Assembly (NCBI GenBank): GCA_021325135.1
Contig: JAJPHT010000036.1
Span: forward strand, 1-64,000
Direction: 5' to 3'
From: Pseudomonadota bacterium
GTDB taxonomy: Archaea; Thermoplasmatota; SW-10-69-26; JACQPN01; JAJPHT01
DNA length: 64,000 nt
Part shown: piece after piece, positions 43,313-51,801 of the stretch
How the letters are laid out: every line of letters begins with the position of its first letter
Numbering within the stretch: the first letter of the stretch is position 1
Made by a program: the position numbers and the translations under genes
Notes under the pieces: model-generated
Told to the model about the DNA's origin: nothing
The model's database searches: none
The model's input: the letters and a program-made list of their open reading frames with translations, nothing else

Positions 43313-43325
43313 AGGAGGCCTCCCT

Positions 43326-43928
43326 TTGCGTTCCCTTTCGATCTTCCTTGCCCTCGCGTTCGTCTGGCCCCTGGCGCATGCTGGAGACGCGAACGACCCC
43401 GAGATCCGCGACGGGAGCCGGGACGTCGATCCCGACTTCGTCTCCATCGCGCTGGGCGCTCCCGAGATCGACCTCCTTGCCGTGTGGTTTGACGCGAACG
43501 ACACGACGGTCGCGTTCCACTGGCAGGTCGTGGATGCCTCCCACAGGCTCTTCGCCGATGAGGGGAGGAGCTTCGCGCTGACGTTCCGCTGCGGCTCGGA
43601 CGAGGCGGCGGCCATCGTCACGCTCCTCCCCGCCTTCACGTACCAGGGGGAATCCTATCCCCCCGAGTCGACCGCCAGCGTGACCGTCTATCACCCCGAC
43701 AATGGCACCACGGAGGGCGAAGACAGCGCCGCCTGGGAAACCGGCAACGTGGCGCACGCAGAGGCCCCCCGAAGCCTGTTCCGCTGCGTGAGCTTCACAC
43801 AGGAGATCGCCACGACGAACCTCCTGATCCACGAGGGGAACGGCCAGTGGGGCGGCCCCAGCGGGTCGGGATGGTTCCGCGACATCGCCCCCGACCAGGG
43901 GTACGGCCGCGACTTCGCGCTGGGGTGA
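43326..43928 (+). CDS. Secreted protein, unknown
   Basis: 200 aa, TTG start behind GAAGGAGGCC. A signal peptide (LSIFLALAFVWPLAHA) precedes a domain of alternating strands (IDLLAVWFDANDTTVAFHWQVVD; FALTFRC), resembling a beta-sandwich of the kind found in surface-binding modules. No family recognised. Confidence 0.7.
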   Translation: MRSLSIFLALAFVWPLAHAGDANDPEIRDGSRDVDPDFVSIALGAPEIDLLAVWFDANDTTVAFHWQVVDASHRLFADEGRSFALTFRCGSDEAAAIVTLLPAFTYQGESYPPESTASVTVYHPDNGTTEGEDSAAWETGNVAHAEAPRSLFRCVSFTQEIATTNLLIHEGNGQWGGPSGSGWFRDIAPDQGYGRDFALG

Positions 43929-43932
43929 GGCC

Positions 43933-44607
43933 TCACACCACGCTGTTCTCCATGGAGATGGTGTAGCCCAGGCCCGGCTCCAGCGCGACCTCGAAGAGGG
44001 GGACGTGGTCGCCGCCCAGGACGGGGGCGAGGCCGCGCAGCTTGGAGATGACGAGGATGCGGCGGCGCGCGGGGCCGCCGTCCTGCCAGGAGAAGCGCAG
44101 CACGCCGTCGGCGCCCTCCGCCAGGTGGGCCTCGACGGGGGCGGGGAGCGTGCCGGGGGCGTGGAGGAGGAGGAGCACGACGCCCTGCGCGTGGGCGGCG
44201 TCGGCCAATTCGTGCCAGAGGGGCATGACGCTCCAGCCGTCGCCGGGCTTGGCCAGCGAGTCGGCGGACTCCACCACGAGCACGTCGCCCTTCTGGAGGC
44301 CGGCGAGGAGCTCGGCCACGTCGTCGGGCGCGATGGCGGAGCGCAGGACGCGGACCTCGATCTTGGCCTCGGCGCCGTCCTCGAAGAGGGCGGCCACCTC
44401 GGCGCGGACGCGGGCCGCGGAGCGCAGGGCCGAGGCGAACATGGCCTTGTGGCCCTCCTTGGCCAGGGATGCGGCGTGCAGCAGGGTGAGGGCGAACTCG
44501 GTGGCGCCGGCGCCCTCCTCCCCGCTGACGAGGAGCGAGGTCCCGGGGGTGATCCCCCCGGCCAGCGCCGCATCCAGGACGCGGCTTCCGGTCTGCACTC
44601 GTTCCAT
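43933..44607 (-). CDS. KaiC/FlaH-like ATPase fold with lost Walker A lysine
   Basis: 224 aa, RecA/KaiC fold: TGSRVLDAALAGGITPGTSLLVSG at the start, then a Walker A remnant GEEGAGAT in which Lys is Ala35, a Walker B-like VLVVESADSL, and a C-terminal strand region. FlaH, the archaellum/pilus-associated KaiC-like protein, binds ATP without turning it over; a similar non-hydrolysing role is plausible but inferred. Possible leaderless start: a CTATAG element lies about 25 bases upstream of ATG 44607. Sits downstream of two TrmB genes. Confidence 0.75.
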   Translation of the reverse strand: MERVQTGSRVLDAALAGGITPGTSLLVSGEEGAGATEFALTLLHAASLAKEGHKAMFASALRSAARVRAEVAALFEDGAEAKIEVRVLRSAIAPDDVAELLAGLQKGDVLVVESADSLAKPGDGWSVMPLWHELADAAHAQGVVLLLLHAPGTLPAPVEAHLAEGADGVLRFSWQDGGPARRRILVISKLRGLAPVLGGDHVPLFEVALEPGLGYTISMENSVV

Positions 44608-44631
44608 GGGGTGGAGCAGGCCGTCCCGCGG

Positions 44632-45516
44632 CTATAGAGCCCTGCCCGCGTCGGCCGTGCGAACACGCGGCCCGTCCGGGGCGGGCGCGGGGCGCTCCCC
44701 GGGGGCCCCAGGGTAGCGGGCGGCGTTGGCCCAGCACTGCTCGAAGAAGACCCGCTCCGCCTCCAGGAGGCCCGGGGCGCTGGTGTGGAGCGCCACGTCG
44801 TCGGGCGCGTAGAGCGACCGGCTGGGGTCCTCCACGACGGAGAGGACGATCTCCTTGCCGTCCACGATGAGGAAGTGCACCGCGCGGTCCGTGGGCAGGT
44901 GGCGCACCTCCAGCCCCGGGCGGGCAGGCAGGAGCCCGGCGCGCAGGAGAGTCTCCTCCGGGACGTTGAGGAGGAAGCGCATCTCGGGGCGCTCCTCGCC
45001 GGGGGCCAGGATGGCGTCCAGCGTGCCGTCGAACTCCGCGATGGCGATGGCGTGGGGCGAGGTGGTGAGGGCCAGCACCTCGTGGCGCGCGCCGGCGATG
45101 AGCTTGCGGCGCGCGGCGCTGATCTCCTGGCGCCCCTGGAGGATGCGGTAGACCGTCTTCTGGGGGCCCTGCGCGTCGCACTGGAGCGCCTTCACGAGGT
45201 CGGTGGTGCGCTGGCGGGAGGACTTGAGCGCCTCCAGCGCCGCGAGGCGCGCCTCGATCTCCAGGTCCAGCACCTTGAGGGGGTCCGCGGCGGTGTAGCG
45301 CGCGGGGCTCTCCAGCGTCGTCTCCACGAGGCCGCGCGCGCCCAGGCGCTCCAGGCTGCGGTACACGTCGTTGCGGTGGACCTCCAGCGCCTCGGCCAGG
45401 TCGCTGACCTTCCAGGGGCCCGCGACGCAGAGCTTCACGTACACGGCCGCGTCGCCCGCGCTGACGTTGAGCGTCTCGCGGACGTGGTCGACGGCGTCAT
45501 TGAGCCGGAGCGCCAT
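44632..45516 (-). CDS. TrmB-family transcription regulator (copy 2)
   Basis: 294 aa. Winged-helix SAGDAAVYVKLCVAGPWKVSDLAEALEVHRNDVYR...ARGLVETTLESPARY plus the C-terminal domain pattern ILQGRQEISAARRKLIAGA, HFLIVDGKEIVLSVVED, VALHTSAPGLLEAERVFFEQ. A Pro/Ala-rich C-terminal tail is extra. It overlaps the end of copy 3 by 20 bases; tandem paralogue. Confidence 0.9.
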   Translation of the reverse strand: MALRLNDAVDHVRETLNVSAGDAAVYVKLCVAGPWKVSDLAEALEVHRNDVYRSLERLGARGLVETTLESPARYTAADPLKVLDLEIEARLAALEALKSSRQRTTDLVKALQCDAQGPQKTVYRILQGRQEISAARRKLIAGARHEVLALTTSPHAIAIAEFDGTLDAILAPGEERPEMRFLLNVPEETLLRAGLLPARPGLEVRHLPTDRAVHFLIVDGKEIVLSVVEDPSRSLYAPDDVALHTSAPGLLEAERVFFEQCWANAARYPGAPGERPAPAPDGPRVRTADAGRAL

Positions 45517-46417
45517 GTGTCTCGAACCCGCCCAGAGGGACCGGCTCCCGGGGAATAACCGTGTCGCGAGTCCGGGCCCGGCCTGCCGACAGGAGGGGGT
45601 CTGCGCGGGGGGTGCCCACGGGGCGGGCAGCGGCCCAGCTCTGCTCGAAGAAGACCTTCTGGGCGTAGAGGAAGCCCGGCGCGGTCGTGTGGATGGCCAC
45701 CTCGTCCTCGGCGTTGAGGCTGGGGTTGGGGTCGTTGACGACGAACATGAGCAGCTCGCGGTCGTCCACCATGACGAAGCGCACGAGGCCGGGCGCGTCG
45801 AACTCGCGCATCTCGGCGTCGGGCGCGTCCACCAGCTCCCCCGCCGCGGCGTGGAGGGCCGGCGAGGGGGGCAGGAGCGCGCGGAAGCGCAGGCCCGCCA
45901 TGGCGCGGCGGCGCACCAGGGCCCACTCGCCCGACTCCTCCCAGAGCTTCAGCGCGAGGCCGTAGGTGGAGACCCAGTCGACGCTGCGCTGCGCGCCGCT
46001 GATCATGAGCTGGCGGACGTGGTAGATCTCGCGCCTCCCACGGAGGACCTTGTACGTGCTCTGCGTCGCGGGGCGCCCTCCGCCCATGGCCCCCACGAGG
46101 GCCTCGATCTCGACGCGCGTGCGGCGCAGCGTCTCGATGGCCTTCAGGCGCGCCTCCAGCGTCTCGTCGAAGACCTGCGCGAGGTCCACCGCGGCGTAGC
46201 GCGCGGGGTGGTCGTCCGTCATGCGGACCAGGCCGCGGGCGCCCAGGCGCTCGGCGGTGCGGTAGACCTCGTTGCGGTGGATCTTCAGCGCCTCGGAGAC
46301 GTCGCTCGCCTTGGAGGGGCCGGCCATGCAGAGATGGAAGTAGAGCGCGGCTTCCTCCGGGGCGATCCCCAAGTGCTGGCGAAGCTCGGCGAGGACCGTC
46401 TCCGACTGGGCGGGCAT
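45497..46417 (-). CDS. TrmB-family transcription regulator (copy 3)
   Basis: 306 aa. Winged-helix EEAALYFHLCMAGPSKASDVSEALKIHRNEVYR...ARGLVRMTDDHPARY and the same C-terminal pattern (VLRGRREIYHVRQLMISGA; FVMVDDRELLMFVVND; VAIHTTAPGFLYAQKVFFEQ). Closer to copy 1 than copy 2 in several motifs. First gene of a minus-strand unit with copy 2 and the KaiC-like gene. ATG 46417. The upstream gap carries the shared palindrome. Confidence 0.9.
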   Translation of the reverse strand: MPAQSETVLAELRQHLGIAPEEAALYFHLCMAGPSKASDVSEALKIHRNEVYRTAERLGARGLVRMTDDHPARYAAVDLAQVFDETLEARLKAIETLRRTRVEIEALVGAMGGGRPATQSTYKVLRGRREIYHVRQLMISGAQRSVDWVSTYGLALKLWEESGEWALVRRRAMAGLRFRALLPPSPALHAAAGELVDAPDAEMREFDAPGLVRFVMVDDRELLMFVVNDPNPSLNAEDEVAIHTTAPGFLYAQKVFFEQSWAAARPVGTPRADPLLSAGRARTRDTVIPREPVPLGGFETHGAPAQ

Positions 46418-46562
46418 GGGGGCACGCTCGCACCAGGGGGACCATAACATGGCGCAGGCTCCGATTCCCCACCTTCCGAAAGGGACACAACCCCGGGAGC
46501 GGGCGCACGTCTGCCCGGCTGGGACGTGCGCCCCTTCTTCCCTCCCCCGAGGCCATGGCTCC

Positions 46563-46645
46563 TCCACGGTGGAAGCGTGGACTCCAACGACACGGGCGTG
46601 AATCTCGACAAGCGCAGCCCATCCCGGGCCCTCCACGCTTCCACC
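46563..46645. promoter_or_regulatory. Palindrome and 14-bp inverted repeat upstream of TrmB copy 3
   Basis: CTCCAC-G-GTGGAA (46563-46575) matches the core of the palindrome at 42428-42440. A perfect 14-bp inverted repeat, GGTGGAAGCGTGGA (46569-46582) and TCCACGCTTCCACC (46632-46645), overlaps it. This 254-base gap separates two divergent genes, so the site is well placed as a TrmB operator. Confidence 0.6.
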
Positions 46646-46671
46646 TCGCTCTCCACCGCGGGGGCGCTCCC

Positions 46672-47199
46672 GTGACGGAAAACCGCAAGCGGAGGGGGTC
46701 CCCCGGCCACGAGCACGAGGACGCCGTGCAGGCCGCCCGCGAAGAACTCAACCGCGCCATGCGCGCCATGTTCGCCCGCTGGGGCGAGGGCCGCATCGCG
46801 CTCCCCGCCGACCGAGCCCGGGCCAAGGAGGCCGTCGAGGAGGCCGAGAACGCCTTCGAGGCGGCGCGCAAGCGGCTCGATGCGCTGCTGGCGGGCGGCG
46901 AGCCGCACCTGGACGTCGCCGCGCTGCGCGCCGCCGTGGAGCGGCTCGCCCGCGCCCTGGAAGCCGGGCAGGCCGACCCCGAGACGCTGACGCGGGGGCC
47001 CTCCGTGTTCGGCGCCCTGCGCGAGCCCGTGCCGGGGCTCACCGATGCGCACTGGCGCCACGAGCGCGCCGCCCTGGACGTCGACGTGTGGGTCCTCGCG
47101 GATGCGCGCGCTGGCGTCGTCGCCCGGATCACCCACAGCCGCGAGCGCCCAGGGTGGAAGGCCTCGGTGCTCAACGAGTCGACCGGCGAGCTGGACTGA
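46672..47199 (+). CDS. Coiled-coil protein, unknown
   Basis: 175 aa, GTG start. Basic N-terminus (ENRKRRGS), a long helical coiled coil (EDAVQAAREELNRAMRAM; EAVEEAENAFEAARKRLDAL; LRAAVERLARALEAG) and a small C-terminal beta domain. Cytoplasmic. No family recognised. Convergent with the 110-aa gene downstream. Confidence 0.55.
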   Translation: MTENRKRRGSPGHEHEDAVQAAREELNRAMRAMFARWGEGRIALPADRARAKEAVEEAENAFEAARKRLDALLAGGEPHLDVAALRAAVERLARALEAGQADPETLTRGPSVFGALREPVPGLTDAHWRHERAALDVDVWVLADARAGVVARITHSRERPGWKASVLNESTGELD

Positions 47200-47201
47200 G
47201 G

Positions 47202-47534
47202 CTACGGGTCGAAGAGCTGCACGCGCCACTGCGTGGGCTTGGGAGCCCCCAGCCGCAGCGTGGCCAGCACGCGCCCATCCAGGTCGCGCAGCGCCCAGGA
47301 GCCCTCGCGCCGGCCCACGGAGACGCGCTCCCAGCGCGCGGCCTCGAACCCCTCGATGGGCCTCCCGCTGGGGTCCTCCACCCGGTGGTCCGTGAAGAGG
47401 GCGTCCGCCGTGGCCGCGTCCACGTGGGCCGCATTGAGGGCGTCGGCAAGGCGGACCAGGGAGCCGCGGAGGCGGGCAGCGGCAGGGGGTGGGACGGGCG
47501 CCACGACGCTCCCCACGCCATTCGAAGCCGTCAA
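47202..47534 (-). CDS. Small unknown protein
   Basis: 110 aa from a TTG start. Helical N-terminus (LRGSLVRLADALNAAHVDA) and a C-terminal beta-rich part (WALRDLDGRVLATLRLGAPK) like the small domain at the end of its convergent neighbour. Function unknown. Confidence 0.5.
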   Translation of the reverse strand: MTASNGVGSVVAPVPPPAAARLRGSLVRLADALNAAHVDAATADALFTDHRVEDPSGRPIEGFEAARWERVSVGRREGSWALRDLDGRVLATLRLGAPKPTQWRVQLFDP

Positions 47535-47649
47535 CCTGGCGCCCCTGCCACAATGGACCTGCGGCGAACGGTTGTCCTAGGTCCGCAGGGGGTCAGTTGC
47601 ACATCTTGACAACATGGGCTATATCCCCCTTCCACGTCGGAACGGGGCG

Positions 47650-48951
47650 ATGAACGGGAGAATCGTCGTCCTCGGCGTCCTGCTCCTGAGCGCCGGGCTC
47701 GTGGGCTGCATCGGCGGCAAGGACAACGGGGGCAAGGTCAGCCAGCAGTCGACGAACCACACGGGCGTCGTCTCCGCCAACGAGACGACGCAGCCCAACG
47801 GCGCGGAGATCTCGGCCTTCAAGGAGACGAACAAGACCGAGACCACCGGCATGGGCGCCATGATGCACATGCACGACTACTGGGGCAAGGACACGCGCAA
47901 GGTCATCTGGGACCAGGACGCGTGGCTCCTCCCGCTGCCTCTCCTGCCCGACGGCAAGAGCCCCGGCACGGCCATCGCCGACTTCGACATCCCGTACCCG
48001 AACCTCACCTACGAGGGCACGGACCACCTGGAGCTGTCGCTGACCAACGTCACGGTGGACCCCACCGGCATGGCCGCGCACCCGCAGCCCAGCCTCCTCT
48101 TCGACTACCTCACCGCCAGCGACGAGCCCGGCAAGTTCCGCACCGGCGGCGAGATCAAGCAGGGCACTCCCTTCATCCTGCCCGTGAAGCCCACCGACGC
48201 GGACATGCCCCACACCGAGAAGTCGCTCTGGGTCTTCCGCCTCTACACGTCGCAGGCCACCTCCATCAGCTTCCACATCCGCGTGACCGCGGTGAAGGGC
48301 AACGCCATCGCCAACTGGCCGCCCCACCCCAACCTCTACGCGGACAAGACCGACCGCACCGTCTACGACGGCGACGTGAAGCTCTCGAACGAGGGCACCG
48401 CGCAGGAGAACGTCGACGGCAAGGACCCCGCCTGGACGCACCCCGAGCGCGTCATCAGCTGGGGCACCGACAGCCTCGACGTCACCATCAGCAACGTCGT
48501 GTTCACCGCCCAGGGCGGCGCCGTGACGCCGGACCACTTCCTGCTGGAGTACCACAACGCGACCTTCGTGCCCAAGCTGGGCAACGGCGACCAGGCCGGC
48601 GGCCGCATCGAGGACAAGGGCACCGACGGGAAGACGTTCCACTTCCACGTCGCCGTGGACAACCAGTCCTACGACTCGCCCTACGGCCAGAAGAGCCGCT
48701 GGGGCTTCCGCCTCATGCCGCGCTTCGCCGGCACCGCGGACCCCACCAACTGCTTCGAGGTCATCGACCAGACCGACCCCGCGACCTACCACGACCTGCA
48801 GAACACGTTCATCGGCTGCCAGTTCGTCCCCTGGGACATGACGTACCACCTGACCGTCGTCGCCCACGGCCACAGCACGGCCAACGGCGTCGACGCAGGC
48901 GGATCGACCGCCGTGGCCCAAGGCGCGCCCACCCCGCCTTCGAACGCGTAA
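47650..48951 (+). CDS. Surface lipoprotein, tandem paralogue 1
   Basis: 433 aa. Lipobox LVGC after a signal peptide, then a Thr/Asn-rich linker. Conserved block GMGAMMHMHDYWG (Met/His-rich, possible metal site), IADFDIPYPNLTYEGT, KSLWVFRLYT, NWPPHPNLYADKT, PERVISWGTDS, YGQKSRWGFR and a C-terminal GCQFVPWDMTYH...AHGHS. It is strongly similar to the next gene. Likely leaderless: a TATAT element sits about 25 bases before ATG 47650. Function unknown; a metal- or ligand-binding surface protein is a guess. Confidence 0.8.
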   Translation: MNGRIVVLGVLLLSAGLVGCIGGKDNGGKVSQQSTNHTGVVSANETTQPNGAEISAFKETNKTETTGMGAMMHMHDYWGKDTRKVIWDQDAWLLPLPLLPDGKSPGTAIADFDIPYPNLTYEGTDHLELSLTNVTVDPTGMAAHPQPSLLFDYLTASDEPGKFRTGGEIKQGTPFILPVKPTDADMPHTEKSLWVFRLYTSQATSISFHIRVTAVKGNAIANWPPHPNLYADKTDRTVYDGDVKLSNEGTAQENVDGKDPAWTHPERVISWGTDSLDVTISNVVFTAQGGAVTPDHFLLEYHNATFVPKLGNGDQAGGRIEDKGTDGKTFHFHVAVDNQSYDSPYGQKSRWGFRLMPRFAGTADPTNCFEVIDQTDPATYHDLQNTFIGCQFVPWDMTYHLTVVAHGHSTANGVDAGGSTAVAQGAPTPPSNA

Positions 48952-48977
48952 AGCCCCAAAGAGGCTGCCGGGGCCCA

Positions 48978-48989
48978 ACGCTTAAGCGT
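48978..48989. promoter_or_regulatory. 12-bp perfect palindrome at promoter of lipoprotein 2
   Basis: ACGCTTAAGCGT, 23-34 bases upstream of ATG 49012, exactly where the TATA box of a leaderless gene would lie. It could be both core promoter and operator. Confidence 0.5.
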
Positions 48990-49011
48990 GCTCCAAGGCC
49001 CTCCCCGGGCG

Positions 49012-50313
49012 ATGCTTGGGAGAGCTTCGGTACTTGCAGTGCTCGCGCTGCTGCTGGGGGGCGGCCTGGCCGGCTGCATCGGCGGCAAGCTGGACGCCGG
49101 CAAGGTGGGGACCCAGTCGACCAACTCCACGGGCTTCGTCTCCGCCAACGAGACGAGCCAGCCCAACGGCGGGGAGATCTCGGCGTTCAAGGAGACGAAC
49201 AAGACCGAGACGACGGGCATGGGCTCCATGATGCACATGCACGACTACTGGGGCGGCCAGACGAGGAAGATCATCTGGCAGACCGACGCGGGCCTCATCC
49301 CGCTGCCGCTGCTCCCGGACGGCAAGCAGGCCGGCACCGCCATCGCGGACTTCGACATCCCGTACCCCAACCTCACCTACGAAGGGACGGGCCACCTGGA
49401 GATCCTCGCCAAGGACTACAAGGTCCTGGGCCCTGAGCCCGTGGCGCACCCGCACGTCACGTTCTACTTCGACTACCTCACCGCGGCGGACGAGCCGGGC
49501 AAGTTCCGCACGGGCGGCCAGCTCATCGACGGCACGCCCTTCATCCTGCCCGTGAAGCCCACCGACGCCGACATGCCGCACTCGGAGAAGTCGCTCTGGG
49601 TCTTCCGCCTCTACACGGGCGAGGCCAACGCCATCTCGTTCAACATCACCGTCACCGCCGTCAAGGGGAACGCCATCGCCAACTGGCCGCCGCACCCCAA
49701 CCTCTACGCGGACAAGACGGAGCGCGTCATCTTCGACGGCGACGTGAAGGAGCACTCCTCGGGCACCGTGCAGGTGAACATCGACGGCAAGGACGTCGAG
49801 TGGGTCAACCCCGAGCGCGTCATCAGCTGGGGCACGGACTCCGTGGACGTCACCGTCACGAACCCCGCGTTCAGCTCCGAGGGGAGCGTCGTCACGCCCG
49901 ACCACTACATCCTGGAGTACCACAACGCGACCTACATCCCCAAGCTGGGCAACGGCGACCAGGCGGGAGGGCGCGCGGAGGACCAGGGCAACGACGGCAA
50001 GACGTGGCACTTCCCCGCCAAGGTCGACGCGCAGTCCTACGACTCGCCCTACGGGCAGAAGAGCCGCTGGGGCTTCCGCTTCGTGCCGCGCTTCCAGGGC
50101 GATCCCACCAATTGCTACAGCAACGTGGGCGGCAGCCCCGGCCCGGACTACCAGTTCGTGCAGGAGTTCATCATCGGCTGCCAGTTCGTGCCGTGGGACC
50201 TCACCTACCACATGAGGATCGTCGCGCACGGGCACAGCACCGCGACGGGCGTGGACGGCGCCGCGGACCCCAACGCGGGAATCGCCACGCCCACGCCGCC
50301 CACCAAGGCGTGA
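49012..50313 (+). CDS. Surface lipoprotein, tandem paralogue 2
   Basis: 433 aa. Lipobox LAGC, then the same order of conserved blocks as the upstream gene (GMGSMMHMHDYWG; ADFDIPYPNLTYEGT; FILPVKPTDADMPH; PERVISWGTDS; YGQKSRWGFR). Clear tandem duplication with 60 bases between genes, each with its own promoter. Differences concentrate in the middle and near the C-terminus. Two lipoproteins of exactly equal length could form a heteromer. Confidence 0.8.
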   Translation: MLGRASVLAVLALLLGGGLAGCIGGKLDAGKVGTQSTNSTGFVSANETSQPNGGEISAFKETNKTETTGMGSMMHMHDYWGGQTRKIIWQTDAGLIPLPLLPDGKQAGTAIADFDIPYPNLTYEGTGHLEILAKDYKVLGPEPVAHPHVTFYFDYLTAADEPGKFRTGGQLIDGTPFILPVKPTDADMPHSEKSLWVFRLYTGEANAISFNITVTAVKGNAIANWPPHPNLYADKTERVIFDGDVKEHSSGTVQVNIDGKDVEWVNPERVISWGTDSVDVTVTNPAFSSEGSVVTPDHYILEYHNATYIPKLGNGDQAGGRAEDQGNDGKTWHFPAKVDAQSYDSPYGQKSRWGFRFVPRFQGDPTNCYSNVGGSPGPDYQFVQEFIIGCQFVPWDLTYHMRIVAHGHSTATGVDGAADPNAGIATPTPPTKA

Positions 50314-50331
50314 CGCACGACAGCCCTTGAT

Positions 50332-50350
50332 CCCCACGAGCTTAGTGGGG
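50332..50350 (+). terminator. Hairpin after lipoprotein 2
   Basis: CCCCAC (50332-50337) pairs with GTGGGG (50345-50350) around a 7-base loop, 19 bases after the stop. No T-run follows, so termination is not certain. The rest of the 192-base gap shows nothing else clear. Confidence 0.45.
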
Positions 50351-50505
50351 GCCCGGGTCGTGCCCACCCTCGGCCCCCCCCGCCCTCCCCGTCGTGCGGC
50401 ACGAGCCTCTGCCACGTGGACCTCGGATCGCCGCAGCCCTTCGGCTGCGGGGCGGGAACGGCCATGGCCCCCTCCTGGGGTCGCGGCAACGAGGCACAGA
50501 CCCCC

Positions 50506-51576
50506 ATGCGCCGCTTCCTTGCCCTCAGCTTGCCTGCTATCCTTCTTCTCTCCGGCGTCACGCTCGTCGCGACGGGCGCGTCGGCGTCAGATCAGCTCTG
50601 GTGGTGCCAGAGCGAGGTCAACGACAACGGCTTCTGCGCGGGCTCCGTCTGCGCCGGCAACGGCGGCTGGGGCGAGTGCGCTCCCCAGGCGTCGGAGAAG
50701 GTCTGCACGCAGGGCAACGCGCCCTGCCAGGGCCTCGACGTGCTCTGCGTCTACGGCCCCAAGGTCCACGAGTGCCTCATGGGCTGCGCGTGCTACCCGG
50801 CGTCCCCGTCCGCCTCGCAGCCGCAGCCGTGCGTGGACTGCCCGACGTACCCCATCGTGTGCGTCTCCGGCGTCACGGCGGTCCCGTGCGGCGACGGCGA
50901 CGACGCGTGCGTCCAGGTCGGCGCGCTGCCGCGCCACTGCGAGGACCTCCCCGCGACGACGTGCAACGTGCCCTGCCAGCAGCACGCGGAGTGCACGGCG
51001 TTCATCGGCTCCGGCGCCGCCGCGGCGGTCTGCTTCGTGGACGGCCACGAGGTCGGACCCGTCCAGACGTGCGACACGTGCGCGGTCCTCTTCGGCGTCA
51101 CCTGCCAGGTGGGCACCGACGCGGACGGCTGCGACGGCGTCAACCCGCCGCCCTGCGCGTGCATCCCCGCCGCCAGCAAGCCCATCCCCGTCCCCGTGTA
51201 CCTCTGCGTGCGCGGCGTCAACGCGGCCCACTGCTACTGGGGCGGCCAGGACAACACCGCCTGCCTCGCCATCGGCGAGCAGGTGCCCCACTGCGTGCCC
51301 GGCCAGGACGCGACCTTCACGTGCGGCGACCTCGCCCGCGTCTGCGCGGACCCGACGGACCCGTGCGCCTGGGGCTGGCTCGAGTGCGTCCCCTGCGAGA
51401 GCGCCAACGGCTGCTGCGGCGCCGCCTGCCCCCAGGAGGCCTCGCTGGCCCCCGCGGGCGCCGCGCCCCCGCCCCCGGAGTGCATGCAGGTCTACTGGTC
51501 CCAGGACTTCGGGCCCGTGGGCGTGACGATGCAGGACTCCTGCCACGTCACGGTCCAGCAGCACGTCCTCGCGTAG
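50506..51576 (+). CDS. Secreted cysteine-rich protein
   Basis: 356 aa. Signal peptide (FLALSLPAILLLSGVTLVA) followed by an exported domain with 40 cysteines. An internal duplication is visible: VCVSGVTAVPCGDGDDAC...RHC and LCVRGVNAAHCYWGGQDNTAC...HC. The spacing suggests repeated disulfide-knot modules rather than metal ligands. Such Cys density is rare in archaea. No family recognised. ATG 50506 begins the signal peptide; longer frames upstream are unlikely. Confidence 0.7.
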   Translation: MRRFLALSLPAILLLSGVTLVATGASASDQLWWCQSEVNDNGFCAGSVCAGNGGWGECAPQASEKVCTQGNAPCQGLDVLCVYGPKVHECLMGCACYPASPSASQPQPCVDCPTYPIVCVSGVTAVPCGDGDDACVQVGALPRHCEDLPATTCNVPCQQHAECTAFIGSGAAAAVCFVDGHEVGPVQTCDTCAVLFGVTCQVGTDADGCDGVNPPPCACIPAASKPIPVPVYLCVRGVNAAHCYWGGQDNTACLAIGEQVPHCVPGQDATFTCGDLARVCADPTDPCAWGWLECVPCESANGCCGAACPQEASLAPAGAAPPPPECMQVYWSQDFGPVGVTMQDSCHVTVQQHVLA

Positions 51577-51635
51577 GCGTGGAGCCGCTCCTCGTCGGGA
51601 GCAGCTTCAAGCCGGGGAACGGGCAGTCCCCCCTC

Positions 51636-51718
51636 GCGAGCGTCGCCTAGCCCGGTATGGCAGGGGACTCAAGATCCCCCGTCTCAGGACATCGTCGGTT
51701 CGAATCCGGCCGCTCGCA
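51636..51718 (+). tRNA. tRNA-Leu (CAA)
   Basis: Acceptor arms GCGAGCG (51636-51642) and CGCTCGC (51711-51717) pair; discriminator A at 51718, no encoded CCA. The anticodon arm GGGGA-CTCAAGA-TCCCC gives anticodon CAA. A long class II variable arm follows, then a T-arm with GGTTCGAATCC. 83 bases, no intron. Confidence 0.92.
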
Positions 51719-51801
51719 CTCCCCTTCTATTTGATCGCGCGGGGTTGTCCGGATTCCGGCCGACCGCAACCCGCTTTCCGCGACACCCCGGGGGGAGGAG
51801 C

